This document shows, one piece after another, positions 51,414 to 60,890 of a stretch of DNA of 64,000 bases. Source of the DNA: Arthrobacter sp. Soil736. GTDB taxonomy: Bacteria; Actinomycetota; Actinomycetes; Actinomycetales; Micrococcaceae. The notes under the pieces were generated by a model. The model saw only the letters and a program-made list of their open reading frames with translations, had not been told where the DNA came from and made no database searches. Both the position numbers and the translations under genes were made by a program. The stretch is from assembly GCF_001428005.1 (NCBI RefSeq), contig NZ_LMSB01000034.1, positions 185,978-249,977 on the forward strand, written 5' to 3'. Position 1 is the stretch's first letter. Each line of letters opens with the position of its first letter.

Positions 51414-52049
51414 ATGACAGCCTTGGCTACTGAATCTTTCCGTGAACAACTCCTGAGCCGCCGTTACGAACCCAATGTCGCCGCTGTTAATGAATTGTGC
51501 GACTCCCTGCAGAGCACCAAGCCGGGCACCCAGGTGCCTTATGTCGACCCCATGCACGACGTCGATGAATGCCGCATCATCAGCCTCTACTCCAACATCG
51601 GCGCCGCCTCGCCGTCGGGCTTCATCACCCCGGGCGACGACGACGCCGCCACCCGCATGCTCGGCGTGCAGTGGAAGCTCGGCCTCCGGCCGGAGTACAT
51701 CATGCCCTGGAACGTGCACCCGTGGCACACCCCCGGCGAACCGAACGGCAAGTTCACCCCTGACCAGATCTCCGCCGGCCTGAAGCCGCTGCTGAAGTTC
51801 CTGGCCCTGGTGCCGCGTGCCTCGGTGATCGTCGCCCACGGCACGGAGGCCAACCGGCTGGCGGGCCTCCTGCTCAAGACCGAGGTCCCGCTGTTGTGGC
51901 GCCGCGGCCTGAAGACGTACAAGGTCCGCTCGCTCAGCGGCCGTGCCTTCGCCGGCACCCCGGCCCGCCAGCAGCAGTACCTCGACGAAATGCACGTTGT
52001 GTACCTGGACGCCATGGCGCGCACGGGCCTGGCCAAGGCCGCCAGCTAG
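51414..52049 (+). CDS. Uracil-DNA glycosylase-superfamily-like protein
   Basis: The 211-residue protein shows CRIISLYSNIGAASPSGFIT, LRPEYIMPWNVHPWHTPGE, LLKFLALVPRASVIVAHGTEANRLAG and RRGLKTYKVRSLSGRAF. The PWNVHPWH segment and the final His-Gly strand resemble the UDG superfamily, but the canonical GQDPY water-activating motif is absent, so enzymatic activity is uncertain. ATG 51414 follows CAGGAGACAC. A 20-bp perfect terminator stem comes next. Confidence 0.68.
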   Translation: MTALATESFREQLLSRRYEPNVAAVNELCDSLQSTKPGTQVPYVDPMHDVDECRIISLYSNIGAASPSGFITPGDDDAATRMLGVQWKLGLRPEYIMPWNVHPWHTPGEPNGKFTPDQISAGLKPLLKFLALVPRASVIVAHGTEANRLAGLLLKTEVPLLWRRGLKTYKVRSLSGRAFAGTPARQQQYLDEMHVVYLDAMARTGLAKAAS

Positions 52050-52062
52050 CTTTTCCACGAAT

Positions 52063-52106
52063 AACGACGTCGGCCCCTCACCTGCTGGTGAGGGGCCGAC
52101 GTCGTT
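52063..52106. terminator. 20-bp perfect stem terminator
   Basis: AACGACGTCGGCCCCTCACC (52063-52082) pairs perfectly with 52087-52106 around a TGCT loop. It lies between the UDG-like gene and the convergent DUF3151 gene. Confidence 0.85.
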
Positions 52107-52172
52107 TGCAGGGGCCTCCGCCGCCGAGGGTTCCCTGGCTGAGCGGAGCGAAGCGAGGGAGGCGGCGGGGAT

Positions 52173-52595
52173 TTACTTGGCTTCGATGGCGGCCTTGGCC
52201 GCCGGATCGGAGTCATTGAGGAACTTCTCAATGCGTTCCGGTTCCTCCGCCTCGCCGATGGCCGACGATGCGCGGCCAAGGGAGTACAGGGCACGCAGGA
52301 AGCCGCGGTTGGGCTCGTGTTCCCACGGGATGGGTCCCACTCCGCGCCAGCCGTTGCGCCGCAGCGAATCCAGGCCGCGGTGGTAGCCCACACGGGCGTA
52401 TGCGTAGGAGTCGATGGTGCGGCCGTCAGCCCAGGCTTCCTCGGCCAGCACAGCCCACAGCAGTGAGGATGTGGGGTGCTTCTCCACCAGATCCAGGGCT
52501 TCCTGGCCCGCGTCCAGCTGCGCGTAGACCTCGGTCTCGGCAGGCAGGAGCGTGGGCTCGGGACCCATCAGGTTCTTGCGGAACTCGTCGGACAT
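52173..52595 (-). CDS. DUF3151 family protein
   Basis: The 140-residue cytoplasmic protein (MSDEFRKNLMGPEPTLLP, HPTSSLLWAVLAEEAWADGRTIDSYAYARVGYHRGLDSLRRNGWRG, and IPWEHEPNRGFLRALYSLGRAS) is a DUF3151 member, conserved across Actinobacteria with no assigned function. Helical content suggests a TPR-like fold. Its start lies one base past the fba stop on the same strand, so it is translated from the fba mRNA. Confidence 0.92.
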   Translation of the reverse strand: MSDEFRKNLMGPEPTLLPAETEVYAQLDAGQEALDLVEKHPTSSLLWAVLAEEAWADGRTIDSYAYARVGYHRGLDSLRRNGWRGVGPIPWEHEPNRGFLRALYSLGRASSAIGEAEEPERIEKFLNDSDPAAKAAIEAK

Positions 52596-52596
52596 A

Positions 52597-53616
<1,020 letters not shown>

Positions 53617-53770
53617 GCTGACTCCTAAAGTGAATTTCGTCTGCGGGTTGTGTTGACCCGGGAGTGAACCTCGTCGGCTACGAACCATCCTAGCCAGTTC
53701 TGCGCGGGGGCAGTGTTTCGGGTCACTGGGCCGGGTAACACTTTGTTCCGGTCCGGCGGGCGGACAGCGG

Positions 53771-54445
53771 CTACACGTGCTGGCCGAAGACGTGGCGCCG
53801 CACCCACGCGTGCATGGCAATCGCCGCCGCCGAGCCTGCGTTGATGGAACGAGTGGAACCGAACTGTTCGATCGACAATGTGGCCTGGGCAGCTTCATGC
53901 ACCTCCGGCGTCAGGCCCGGGCCTTCCTGGCCGAAGACCAGCACGCACTTCCGCGGCAGCTCATACGTCTCCAGCGGCACCGAGTCCGGGAAGATATCGA
54001 TGCCTATGATGGCCAGCCCCTCCCCCTGCGCCCACGCGACGAAATCCGCCACGGTGGGGTGGTGGCGGACGTGCTGGTAGCGGTCGGTGACCATTGCGCC
54101 GCGGCGGTTCCACCGGCGTCGTCCGATGATGTGCACCTCTTTGGCGAGGAAGGCATTGGCGGTGCGCACCACGGTGCCGATGTTGAGGTCGTGCTGCCAG
54201 TTTTCGATGGCGATGTGGAATTCGTGGCGTTTGGAATCGAGGTCCGCCACGATCGCCTCGTGCTTCCAGTAGCGGTATTTGTCCACCACGTTGCGCCGGT
54301 CTCCGTCCGACAGGAGGTCCGGGTCCCAATGGTCGCCTTGCGGCCACTCGCCTTCCCAGGGCCCGACGCCGACTTCCGGCTTTGGCTCCGGCGTTTCCTC
54401 CGCGGCTGGTTGGGGTTCTGCTGGGGTCCCGGGCGTTTGAGTCAC
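53771..54445 (-). CDS. SpoU (TrmH)-family RNA methyltransferase
   Basis: The 224-residue protein has a Pro/Glu-rich N-terminus (~40 residues) and then the SPOUT knot: LNIGTVVRTANAFLAKEVHIIG (motif 1), CVLVFGQEGPGLTPEV (motif 2) and LSIEQFGSTRSINAGSAAAIAMHAW (motif 3). It methylates ribose 2'-OH in tRNA or rRNA using SAM; the target is not identifiable. GTG 54445 is the start. It is divergent from the HAD phosphatase gene at 54498. Confidence 0.93.
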   Translation of the reverse strand: MTQTPGTPAEPQPAAEETPEPKPEVGVGPWEGEWPQGDHWDPDLLSDGDRRNVVDKYRYWKHEAIVADLDSKRHEFHIAIENWQHDLNIGTVVRTANAFLAKEVHIIGRRRWNRRGAMVTDRYQHVRHHPTVADFVAWAQGEGLAIIGIDIFPDSVPLETYELPRKCVLVFGQEGPGLTPEVHEAAQATLSIEQFGSTRSINAGSAAAIAMHAWVRRHVFGQHV

Positions 54446-54497
54446 CCCTCAACACTAGACTGGGCTCCGGAAGCAACCATCACCGGCGGAGGTAATC

Positions 54498-55328
54498 GTG
54501 GCAGAAGCGGATCAGGTCAAGGGAAACGCTGCGGTGTACCGCAGCGGCCAGGAAATCGAGTGCTGGCTGACCGATATGGACGGCGTCCTGGTGCACGAAA
54601 ACCAGGCGGTCCCGGGAGCGGCGGAGCTGATCCAGCGCTGGGTGGACACGTCCAAGCGGTTCCTGGTGCTGACCAACAACTCCATCTTCACTCCCCGGGA
54701 CCTCGCCGCCAGGCTGAGTGCCTCCGGTCTGGAGATCCCGGAAGAGAACATCTGGACCTCGGCCCTGGCCACTGCGCAGTTCCTGAAGGACCAGGTGCAG
54801 GGCTCCGACTCCGGCAACCGCGCGTACACCATCGGCGAAGCAGGACTCACGACGGCGCTGCACGAGGCCGGCTTCATCCTTACCGACCAGAATCCCGACT
54901 TCGTGGTGCTGGGTGAGACGCGCACGTATTCCTTCGAGGCGATCACCATGGCGATCCGGCTGATCCTCGCGGGGGCGCGTTTCATTGCCACCAACCCCGA
55001 CGCCACCGGCCCCTCCAAGGAGGGCCCCATGCCCGCCACCGGCGCCATCGCCGCCCTGATCTCCAAGGCGACCGGCCGCGAACCGTACATCGTGGGCAAG
55101 CCGAATCCCATGATGTTCCGCTCGGCCATGAACCAGATCGATGCCCACTCCGAAACCACCGCCATGATCGGCGACCGCATGGACACGGACATCATCGCCG
55201 GCATGGAAGCCGGGCTGCACACGGTGCTGGTGCTCACCGGCATCACCCAGCGCGAGGACATCGCGGCCTACCCGTTCCGCCCCAACCAGGTGCTGAACTC
55301 CGTGGCGGATCTCAAGAACCAGATCTGA
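54498..55328 (+). CDS. HAD-IIA family phosphatase (NagD-like)
   Basis: The 276-residue protein has motif I ECWLTDMDGVLVHENQAV, motif II LVLTNNS, the substrate cap around GLEIPEENIWTSA and DFVVLGETR, and the motif III/IV region IVGKPNPMMF plus AMIGDRMDTDIIAGMEAG. HAD-IIA phosphatases act on nucleoside or sugar phosphates. GTG 54498 follows GGAGG. It is convergent with the alpha/beta hydrolase gene nine bases downstream. Confidence 0.93.
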   Translation: MAEADQVKGNAAVYRSGQEIECWLTDMDGVLVHENQAVPGAAELIQRWVDTSKRFLVLTNNSIFTPRDLAARLSASGLEIPEENIWTSALATAQFLKDQVQGSDSGNRAYTIGEAGLTTALHEAGFILTDQNPDFVVLGETRTYSFEAITMAIRLILAGARFIATNPDATGPSKEGPMPATGAIAALISKATGREPYIVGKPNPMMFRSAMNQIDAHSETTAMIGDRMDTDIIAGMEAGLHTVLVLTGITQREDIAAYPFRPNQVLNSVADLKNQI

Positions 55329-55337
55329 CCGGAACCC

Positions 55338-56387
55338 TTAGAACGGCGTCATTTTCCGGCCGCCCGACGGCAGCGGCAAAATCTCGTCCTGCAGTGCCGC
55401 CAGGATCGGCCGGTAGACGAACGGATTCCAGCCCGGGCTGGCGTGGGCGGGCAGCGCTCCGTCCGTCTGACGGTCCGAGGACACCATGTTGTCGGCGAAC
55501 GTCCGGGCCCAGGACTGGCGGGCGGTCTGGTAATTGACGGTCTGGTCCCGGGGGTTTCCGATGTAGGCCATCCGGGTCTTGCCGATCCGGCCTGCGAACC
55601 GGGTGGCGTCGAAGTGGTAGATGTAGGCGGACTCGGACTGGATCAGCACGCTGGACGGGGCAATCGGGGACAGCTGCTCCAGCGTCTGGTCCAGGATCTG
55701 CCGCCAGGTGCGCTCGTCCTTATGCACCACGCGCTCGCCCAGCTCGTACCCTCCGCGCAGCACCGAAGGGATCCGGAACCCGCTTTCGTACAGGAACACC
55801 ACGCCGTCGAACCAGCTCTGGTCAAGGACGTCGAACTTGCTGTAGGGACTGGAGTCGAGCACGATCAGCGCCACCTCGGCGCCGTGGAGTTCGAGCAGCC
55901 GGGCCGCCACCTGGGTCGCGACCATGCCGCCGAAGCTGTGCCCGTAGAAGTAGAGCCTGGTGAGGTTGTTGGCCCGGACGTGCTCGATCACGGCGATGAC
56001 CAGCTGGTCGATGTCCAGACCGAGGTTGGAATAGCCGACGGCCGCCAGCTGCCCGCGCTGCCGCAGCGTTCCGCGCAGTGAGTTGAGGATCCACTGCGCT
56101 TCTTCCCAGCTGGTCTTGTAGCCCGGGAACAGGATCCAGCTGGCGTTCGGGAAGTAGCTCTTCGCAAAGTCGTCTTCCACGACCAGGATCTTGTTGACCT
56201 GGCGCTCCTCCTGGACCGTCCGGGTCAGCAGCATGTCCGCCGCGAGCACGGACGAAGCGCCCGCCCCGGCAAGGAATGTCCGCCGGGAGAACCGCTTCAG
56301 CTCCGCGGCATGCCGGAGAAGCCGGGCTGCTTCTGCCCCCGGCCGCTCCCCCTGACCCGCCTGACCAGCGGCTCCTTCGTATGGCAC
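55338..56387 (-). CDS. Alpha/beta hydrolase with twin-arginine-type signal
   Basis: The 349-residue protein has FSRRTFLAGAGASSVLAADML near residues 33-53, a twin-Arg motif and hydrophobic core suggesting Tat export. The hydrolase part has a GYSNLGLDIDQLV region, the nucleophile elbow YFYGHSFGGMVATQV, and LIVLDSSPYS. The final His may be in PAHASPGWNPF. It starts with GTG 56387. No similar enzyme with known substrate is recognisable, and no neighbouring pathway helps. Confidence 0.82.
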   Translation of the reverse strand: MPYEGAAGQAGQGERPGAEAARLLRHAAELKRFSRRTFLAGAGASSVLAADMLLTRTVQEERQVNKILVVEDDFAKSYFPNASWILFPGYKTSWEEAQWILNSLRGTLRQRGQLAAVGYSNLGLDIDQLVIAVIEHVRANNLTRLYFYGHSFGGMVATQVAARLLELHGAEVALIVLDSSPYSKFDVLDQSWFDGVVFLYESGFRIPSVLRGGYELGERVVHKDERTWRQILDQTLEQLSPIAPSSVLIQSESAYIYHFDATRFAGRIGKTRMAYIGNPRDQTVNYQTARQSWARTFADNMVSSDRQTDGALPAHASPGWNPFVYRPILAALQDEILPLPSGGRKMTPF

Positions 56388-56495
56388 TGAACTACCCTAG
56401 GCACACTTCAAACCTTAGGCACAGTTCAGGCCCTAAGCACAGTTCAACCGGGCCCGGCAGGCTGTTGATCGTAAAGTTGAGGCCACCCGGTCCGG

Positions 56496-57059
56496 TCAGT
56501 TGCTTGAGGCGTGCTTCTCGGCGGACTCGGCCAGTTCCCGGCGGGCGATCTCCTCTCCGATTGCGTCGTACCGGGCCAGCAGTTCATGTCCGGAATGCCC
56601 GGCTGGATCGTCCAGCAGCCCGAAGACCGAGTCGCTCGCGGCGAGCAGCTCGTCGGAGGAATAGTCGGATAGCGGGCGGAGCCCTGCGGCCTCCAGCGCC
56701 TCGGACAGCTCTGACGGGTTCGTCAGCGCCGTGAAGTCAGGGCGTGATTCCGCCGCGGCGTGGTCGCGGGTGGCCATGACCTCAAGCAACACGCCTGGCG
56801 CGGCTCCGGAGGAGACCTGCCGTGTGCCGGCGTCGAGGGCGTTGAGGTCGATGCGCAGGCCGGCGAGGGCGGATGACTCCACGAAAGCGGCGTGCGAAAG
56901 ATCCACAGTGATGGGCGAAGAGATGCCCGTCCGGCGGACGCGCTGGATTTCGTGCATCAGATCCGGGCGGGACGCCTGGGTGAGCCTCCCCCGGACATCG
57001 ATCCGAGCGGTGCCGGCGGCGTCGTCGATCTTAATGAGGGGATTAAGCTGGTTGTCCAT
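56496..57059 (-). CDS. STAS-domain protein with C-terminal extension
   Basis: The 187-residue protein has a STAS domain in the first ~110 residues: ARIDVRGRLTQASRPDLMHEIQRVRR, ITVDLSHAAFVESSALAGLRIDLNALDAG. The phosphorylatable Ser of anti-sigma antagonists lies in ESSALAGL. The extension (about 110-187) is acidic and helical, with a paired Ser-rich YSSDELLAASDS. ATG 57059 follows GGAG. The GAF-ANTAR gene ends 91 bases upstream on the same strand, suggesting a joint stress-signalling unit. Confidence 0.85.
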   Translation of the reverse strand: MDNQLNPLIKIDDAAGTARIDVRGRLTQASRPDLMHEIQRVRRTGISSPITVDLSHAAFVESSALAGLRIDLNALDAGTRQVSSGAAPGVLLEVMATRDHAAAESRPDFTALTNPSELSEALEAAGLRPLSDYSSDELLAASDSVFGLLDDPAGHSGHELLARYDAIGEEIARRELAESAEKHASSN

Positions 57060-57150
57060 AGGTACTCCAAAAGGGGTGTCTATGGCCGACGGCTCAACCT
57101 CGGACAGCCTATCCCGGGCAGGCCGGCCGCACAAGCAGCAGGCGGCCGGG

Positions 57151-57909
57151 CTAGCCCGCCTGAATTTTCCCGGGCTCCTCGAAGTGCGTGCGGGCCTCCG
57201 CGCCTCCCACCGAATTCACCAGCGACGCAGCAATGTCGCGGAGTTTCACGTTGCTGTGGCTCGAGGCATCGGTGAGGATCCGGACGGCCGTCTCCTGGCT
57301 GCACCGGTTCTGCGCCATGACGATGCCGACGGCGATGTCGATGACGGTCCGCGATTCCAACGTCGCGCGGAGATTCGTTGCGCTGTCCGTGTGCAGCGAA
57401 AACCTGACCGCCAGGCGCAGGGCCTGGGAGATCTCCCGGGTGTACCCGCGGGCGCGGGCCGCGGAAATCTCATTGAACTTGTACGGCACGTCAGAGTAGA
57501 GGTTGAGCGCGGCCTTCGCGTCCCCCTGCAGATTAAAGGGAAGCGACAGCACCGAACGCAGCCCGTGCGAAGCCACCGCGTTGGCGTAATCAGGGCCCCA
57601 GCGGTCTTCTTCGAAGAGATCCGGAACGTGGACTTCCCGGTCTTCCTCCGCGGCGGTCAGGCACGGCCCCTGGGACAGCGAATACTGGATTTCGTCCACT
57701 TCGCGGGCGGAGTCGCTGCTCCAGCCGATCGTCGCCGCCTTGCGGTCCCGCAGGAGCGTGATTCCGCAGAGGGCGTCGTCACCGTCGCCCGCCACCTGGT
57801 GCGCCGAGTACCGCGCCAGCTCATTGAGGAAGTCCTCAAAGTCGGCGCTCTCCAGAATGAGGTTCTGGATTTGCTCAACACTGCTCAGGGCTTGATCCGA
57901 CGGGCGCAT
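57151..57909 (-). CDS. GAF-ANTAR RNA-binding regulator
   Basis: The 252-residue protein has an N-terminal GAF domain (DFEDFLNELARYSAHQVAGDGDDALCGI through LNLYSD) and a C-terminal ANTAR domain (ATLESRTVIDIAVGIVMAQNRCSQETAVRILTDASSHSNVKLRDIAASLV). ANTAR domains bind paired-hairpin RNA to antiterminate transcription. The GAF ligand is unknown. ATG 57909 follows GGAGTACCCC; an upstream in-frame TTG at 57924 lies over the ribosome binding site. It lies between the STAS gene and pyrE on the same strand. Confidence 0.93.
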   Translation of the reverse strand: MRPSDQALSSVEQIQNLILESADFEDFLNELARYSAHQVAGDGDDALCGITLLRDRKAATIGWSSDSAREVDEIQYSLSQGPCLTAAEEDREVHVPDLFEEDRWGPDYANAVASHGLRSVLSLPFNLQGDAKAALNLYSDVPYKFNEISAARARGYTREISQALRLAVRFSLHTDSATNLRATLESRTVIDIAVGIVMAQNRCSQETAVRILTDASSHSNVKLRDIAASLVNSVGGAEARTHFEEPGKIQAG

Positions 57910-57993
57910 GACGGGGTACTCCAAGTGAAGGGACTGATCCAGGGTACCGAAATACTAGGCCACCCGGGGTGTGCCGTCCACCAGGGCAGGCTG

Positions 57994-58575
57994 TCAGCTC
58001 AGGCCGAGTTCGTCCTTGCCGAAGGCGAACAGGTACGGCACGCCGGTTTCGGCTTCGATCTTTTCCTTGGCTCCGGTGTCGCGGTCGACAATCACGGCGA
58101 CGGCCACCACGTTGCCGCCGGCCTTCCGGACGCCCTCGACGGCGGTCAGCGCCGAGCCCCCGGTGGTGGACGTATCCTCCAGGACCAGTACCTTGCGTCC
58201 TTCGACGGACGGCCCTTCGACCTGCCGGCCCATGCCGTAGGACTTCTGGGCCTTCCGGACCACGAACGCGTCCACGGTGCGGCCGGCGTCAGTGGCTGCG
58301 TGCATGACCGCCGTGCCGACCGGGTCAGCCCCCATCGTGAGGCCGCCTGCGCACTCAAAGTCGATGCCGGCGTCGTCAATCAGTGACAGCATGACCTGCC
58401 CCACGAGCCTGGAGGCCTCGTGGTGAAGGGTGATGCGGCGCAGGTCGATGTAGTAGTCGGCCTCAGCTCCGCTGGACAGGATGACCTTGCCGCGGACCAC
58501 GGCGAGCTCCTTGATGAGTTCCAGCAGGCGGGCACGGGCAGCAATGTCGGATGCAGAGTCCGGAGTGGCAGTCAT
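57994..58575 (-). CDS. pyrE: Orotate phosphoribosyltransferase
   Basis: The 193-residue enzyme makes OMP from orotate and PRPP. It shows VRGKVILSSGAEADYYIDLRRITLH, GGLTMGADPVGTAVMHA, VVRKAQKSYGMGRQVEGP, and the PRPP-binding loop VLVLEDTSTTGGSALTAVEGV. ATG 58575 is at the conserved family start. It is separated by 84 bases from the ANTAR gene; no other pyr genes are in the window. Confidence 0.97.
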   Translation of the reverse strand: MTATPDSASDIAARARLLELIKELAVVRGKVILSSGAEADYYIDLRRITLHHEASRLVGQVMLSLIDDAGIDFECAGGLTMGADPVGTAVMHAATDAGRTVDAFVVRKAQKSYGMGRQVEGPSVEGRKVLVLEDTSTTGGSALTAVEGVRKAGGNVVAVAVIVDRDTGAKEKIEAETGVPYLFAFGKDELGLS

Positions 58576-58653
58576 GGGTCCAAGTTTAGTGGGTGGCGGA
58601 TTTGTGACGGACCGGCGGTACTGGCTGCCTGCGGGGAGCATGCCGGAGACACG

Positions 58654-59901
58654 CTAGGCCACGGCCCGCGGTTCCTGCCGCCGGGCAAACCCGGGAGCGT
58701 GCTCGGGCCGGGGCCCGAAGGCGATGAGGCGGGGCATGACCTTCCGGACCGCCGGAACCCGGCGGGCGATAAACGGCAGGAGTGCCGGCGGCCCGGCCCT
58801 CCTGCCGGTGAACAACGGAACAAACACCACGCGGTGCATGATCCGCTGGACAGTCTGGACCACCACCGTGGGCATCTGCCGCCGGCGCTGAACGGCTTCG
58901 AGCTCTTTGCGGCTCACGTGACCCCGCAGGAGGGCAGGGGCGAGCCGCGCCGCCGCTGCGACAGCATCCTGGATGGCGAGATTGATGCCCACTCCCCCGG
59001 CCGGCGACATCGCATGGGCCGCATCCCCGATGCAGAGCATCCCGTCCACGTACCAGCGCCGCAGCCGGTTGAGCCGCACGTCGAGCCAGTGGAGGTCATC
59101 CAGTGAACTGATGGCGTCCAGGCGGTCGGCCAGGTCGGGCCGCAGGGAGCCGACGCGTTCCCTGAACCGTTCCACGCCCTCGCTACGGATGCGGCCGTCC
59201 GAGCCTTTGGGCCCGAGATAGCCCATCTGGTAGTAGTCGTCGCGGAACAGCGCGATCATGGCCTCGTGGCCCTTGAACGAGGGCACGATCCCGGCCACTT
59301 CACCCTTCTCGGAGGGATACCGCGGCAGCTTGAACCACCAGGTGTCGAACGGCACCGGGAATTCCTTGGGCTTAAGGCCGGCGGCCTGGCGCAGCACGGA
59401 ATGCCGGCCGTCCGTGGCCACCACCAGGTCCGCCCGGATCGCGCCCTCGGTTCCCGTCTTGGTCCGGTAGCGGACGCCGGTGACCCGGCCGCCGTCGGAC
59501 ATCAGCGACGTCGCGTTGTGTTCCATCTTCAGCGTGAACGTCGGCTCCTCCGCGGCGGCCCTGGCCAGGAAATTCAGGAAGTCCCACTGGGGCATCATGG
59601 CGATGTAGTTGTACGGCGGGCGCAGGGATGCGAAATCACCCAGCGTGACCAGCCCGACACCCGGCACGGGGAACGCGACGTTGCGCAGGCGGCTCTGCGG
59701 AAGCTCGCGGAATGCACCGCCCAGGCCGAGCTCGTCAATGAGGCGGATGGTTGACGCGTGCACGGTGTCTCCACGGAAGTCCCGGAGGAAGTCGCCGTGC
59801 TTTTCGAGGACCGTGACCTCCACGCCGGCCCGCGCCAGCAGGAGACCCAGCATCATGCCCGCCGGTCCGCCGCCGACCACCACGCAACCCGTTCTCTCCA
59901 T
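58654..59901 (-). CDS. FAD-dependent monooxygenase (aromatic hydroxylase-like)
   Basis: The 415-residue protein has the dinucleotide-binding CVVVGGGPAGMMLGLLLARAGVEVTVLEKH, the middle DG motif DLVVATDGRHSVLRQAAGL, and MLCIGDAAHAMSPAGGVGINLAIQDAV for FAD ribityl binding. This is the UbiH/PHBH type of flavoprotein hydroxylase. The C-terminal part has extra Arg-rich residues. ATG 59901 is the start. No transporter or catabolic genes adjoin it, so the substrate is unknown. Confidence 0.93.
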   Translation of the reverse strand: MERTGCVVVGGGPAGMMLGLLLARAGVEVTVLEKHGDFLRDFRGDTVHASTIRLIDELGLGGAFRELPQSRLRNVAFPVPGVGLVTLGDFASLRPPYNYIAMMPQWDFLNFLARAAAEEPTFTLKMEHNATSLMSDGGRVTGVRYRTKTGTEGAIRADLVVATDGRHSVLRQAAGLKPKEFPVPFDTWWFKLPRYPSEKGEVAGIVPSFKGHEAMIALFRDDYYQMGYLGPKGSDGRIRSEGVERFRERVGSLRPDLADRLDAISSLDDLHWLDVRLNRLRRWYVDGMLCIGDAAHAMSPAGGVGINLAIQDAVAAAARLAPALLRGHVSRKELEAVQRRRQMPTVVVQTVQRIMHRVVFVPLFTGRRAGPPALLPFIARRVPAVRKVMPRLIAFGPRPEHAPGFARRQEPRAVA

Positions 59902-59989
59902 GAGCCAACGCTACGCCTGTCCGCGCGGCGGGGCACGGGTGGATTTCGCTGCTGGATTTCGCTGCGAAAAGTGGCCGGCGCTGCGGAAA

Positions 59990-60027
59990 CGGACCGCCGC
60001 TACGCGGATTCCCGTAGCGCCGGTCCG
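59990..60027. terminator. 15-bp stem-loop in the 59902-60130 gap
   Basis: CGGACCGCCGCTACG (59990-60004) pairs with CGTAGCGCCGGTCCG (60013-60027) with one mismatch and an 8-nt loop. It is in the gap between the monooxygenase start and the remnants, together with two tandem copies of GGATTTCGCTGCT nearby; no gene is supported. Confidence 0.5.
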
Positions 60028-60130
60028 ATTCGGTGTCGCCAGGCCGGAACCGCAGCGAAATTGTGGCTCGTGCGGCCTACGCTGCCAGGTGCTGCGGGCG
60101 CTGCCGGCGCTGCCGGTGCGCCGTTGCCCG

Positions 60131-60475
60131 TCACCAGTCGTGGACCGTTCCGTCGACGAGGCGGTTGTAGGGCAGGTAGGCCTGCTGGTAGGGGTACGTG
60201 GCGGCGGCCGCCTCGTTGAATTCGACGCCGATGCCGGGCTTGTCCCCCGGGTGCAGGTAGCCGTCCACGAACGTCATGGACTGCTCGAACACCGTGTTGG
60301 TGGCGTCGGAGTGCTGCATGTATTCCTGGATGCCGTAGTTGTGGATCGCCAGGCCCACGTGCAGCTGGGCCGCGAACCCCACCGGGGAGATGTCGGTCGG
60401 GCCGTGGAAGCCGGACTTGATCTGGTACTGCGCGGCAAAATCCATCACCTGGTCCGTTTGCCCCGAGACCACCTC
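60131..60475 (-). pseudogene. C-terminal remnant of a mannonate dehydratase/RspA-like enolase-superfamily gene
   Basis: About 115 residues remain: YQIKSGFHGPTDISPVGFAAQLHVGLAIHNYGIQEYMQHSD, QSMTFVDGYLHPGDKPGIGVEFNE and AAYLPYNRLVDGTVHDW-like ending (AYLPYNRLVDGTVHDW). These match only the C-terminal third of ManD/RspA-type enzymes; the N-terminal capping domain and first metal ligands are missing. The break is near 60460-60500, where the lacI remnant on the other strand begins, so one deletion removed both 5' halves. Confidence 0.88.
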
Positions 60476-60479
60476 CGGG

Positions 60480-60815
60480 GCCGCGGCCCCCGACGCCGCC
60501 GCCCACACGGGCGCCACGGCATGCATCGTCTTCAACGACCTCCTGGCCATCGGCATGCTTCAGCGCCTGCGGGAGCGGGGCGTTCGCGTGCCCGAGGACA
60601 TGAGCATCGTCGGGTGCGATGACATCTTCGGCGCGGACTTCTGCAACCCCCCGCTCACCACCATCGCCTCCCCCATCGAACAGGCAGGACGCGTGGCCGT
60701 CTCCATGCTCCTGGCCCAACTCAATCCGCTGCAGGGCGGCCCCAGCCGGCGCCTTGCCGTCATGCCCACGCACCTCACCATCCGCGGCTCCACCGGCCCC
60801 GCCCGCGTTCCGTAG
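60480..60815 (+). pseudogene. C-terminal remnant of a LacI-family regulator
   Basis: About 110 residues remain of a LacI ligand domain: GATACIVFNDLLAIGMLQRLRERGVRVPEDMSIVGCDDIFGADF and PPLTTIASPIEQAGRVAVSMLLAQL. The helix-turn-helix and first lobe are absent. The reading frame carries on upstream only through sequence antisense to the mannonate dehydratase remnant. Together they are what is left of a divergent regulator/enzyme pair. Confidence 0.88.
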
Positions 60816-60890
60816 TTCATGCGCGACGCATTCCGCCCGGCGCGGCAACGTAGTTGAGTGTTCCCGACCACGCTGACTAGGCTGGGTCAC

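Noticed and set aside
53777..54916. A 379-codon frame on the + strand across the SpoU gene
   Set aside because: It is antisense to the methyltransferase, whose three SPOUT motifs are intact, and then runs in the wrong frame of the HAD gene.
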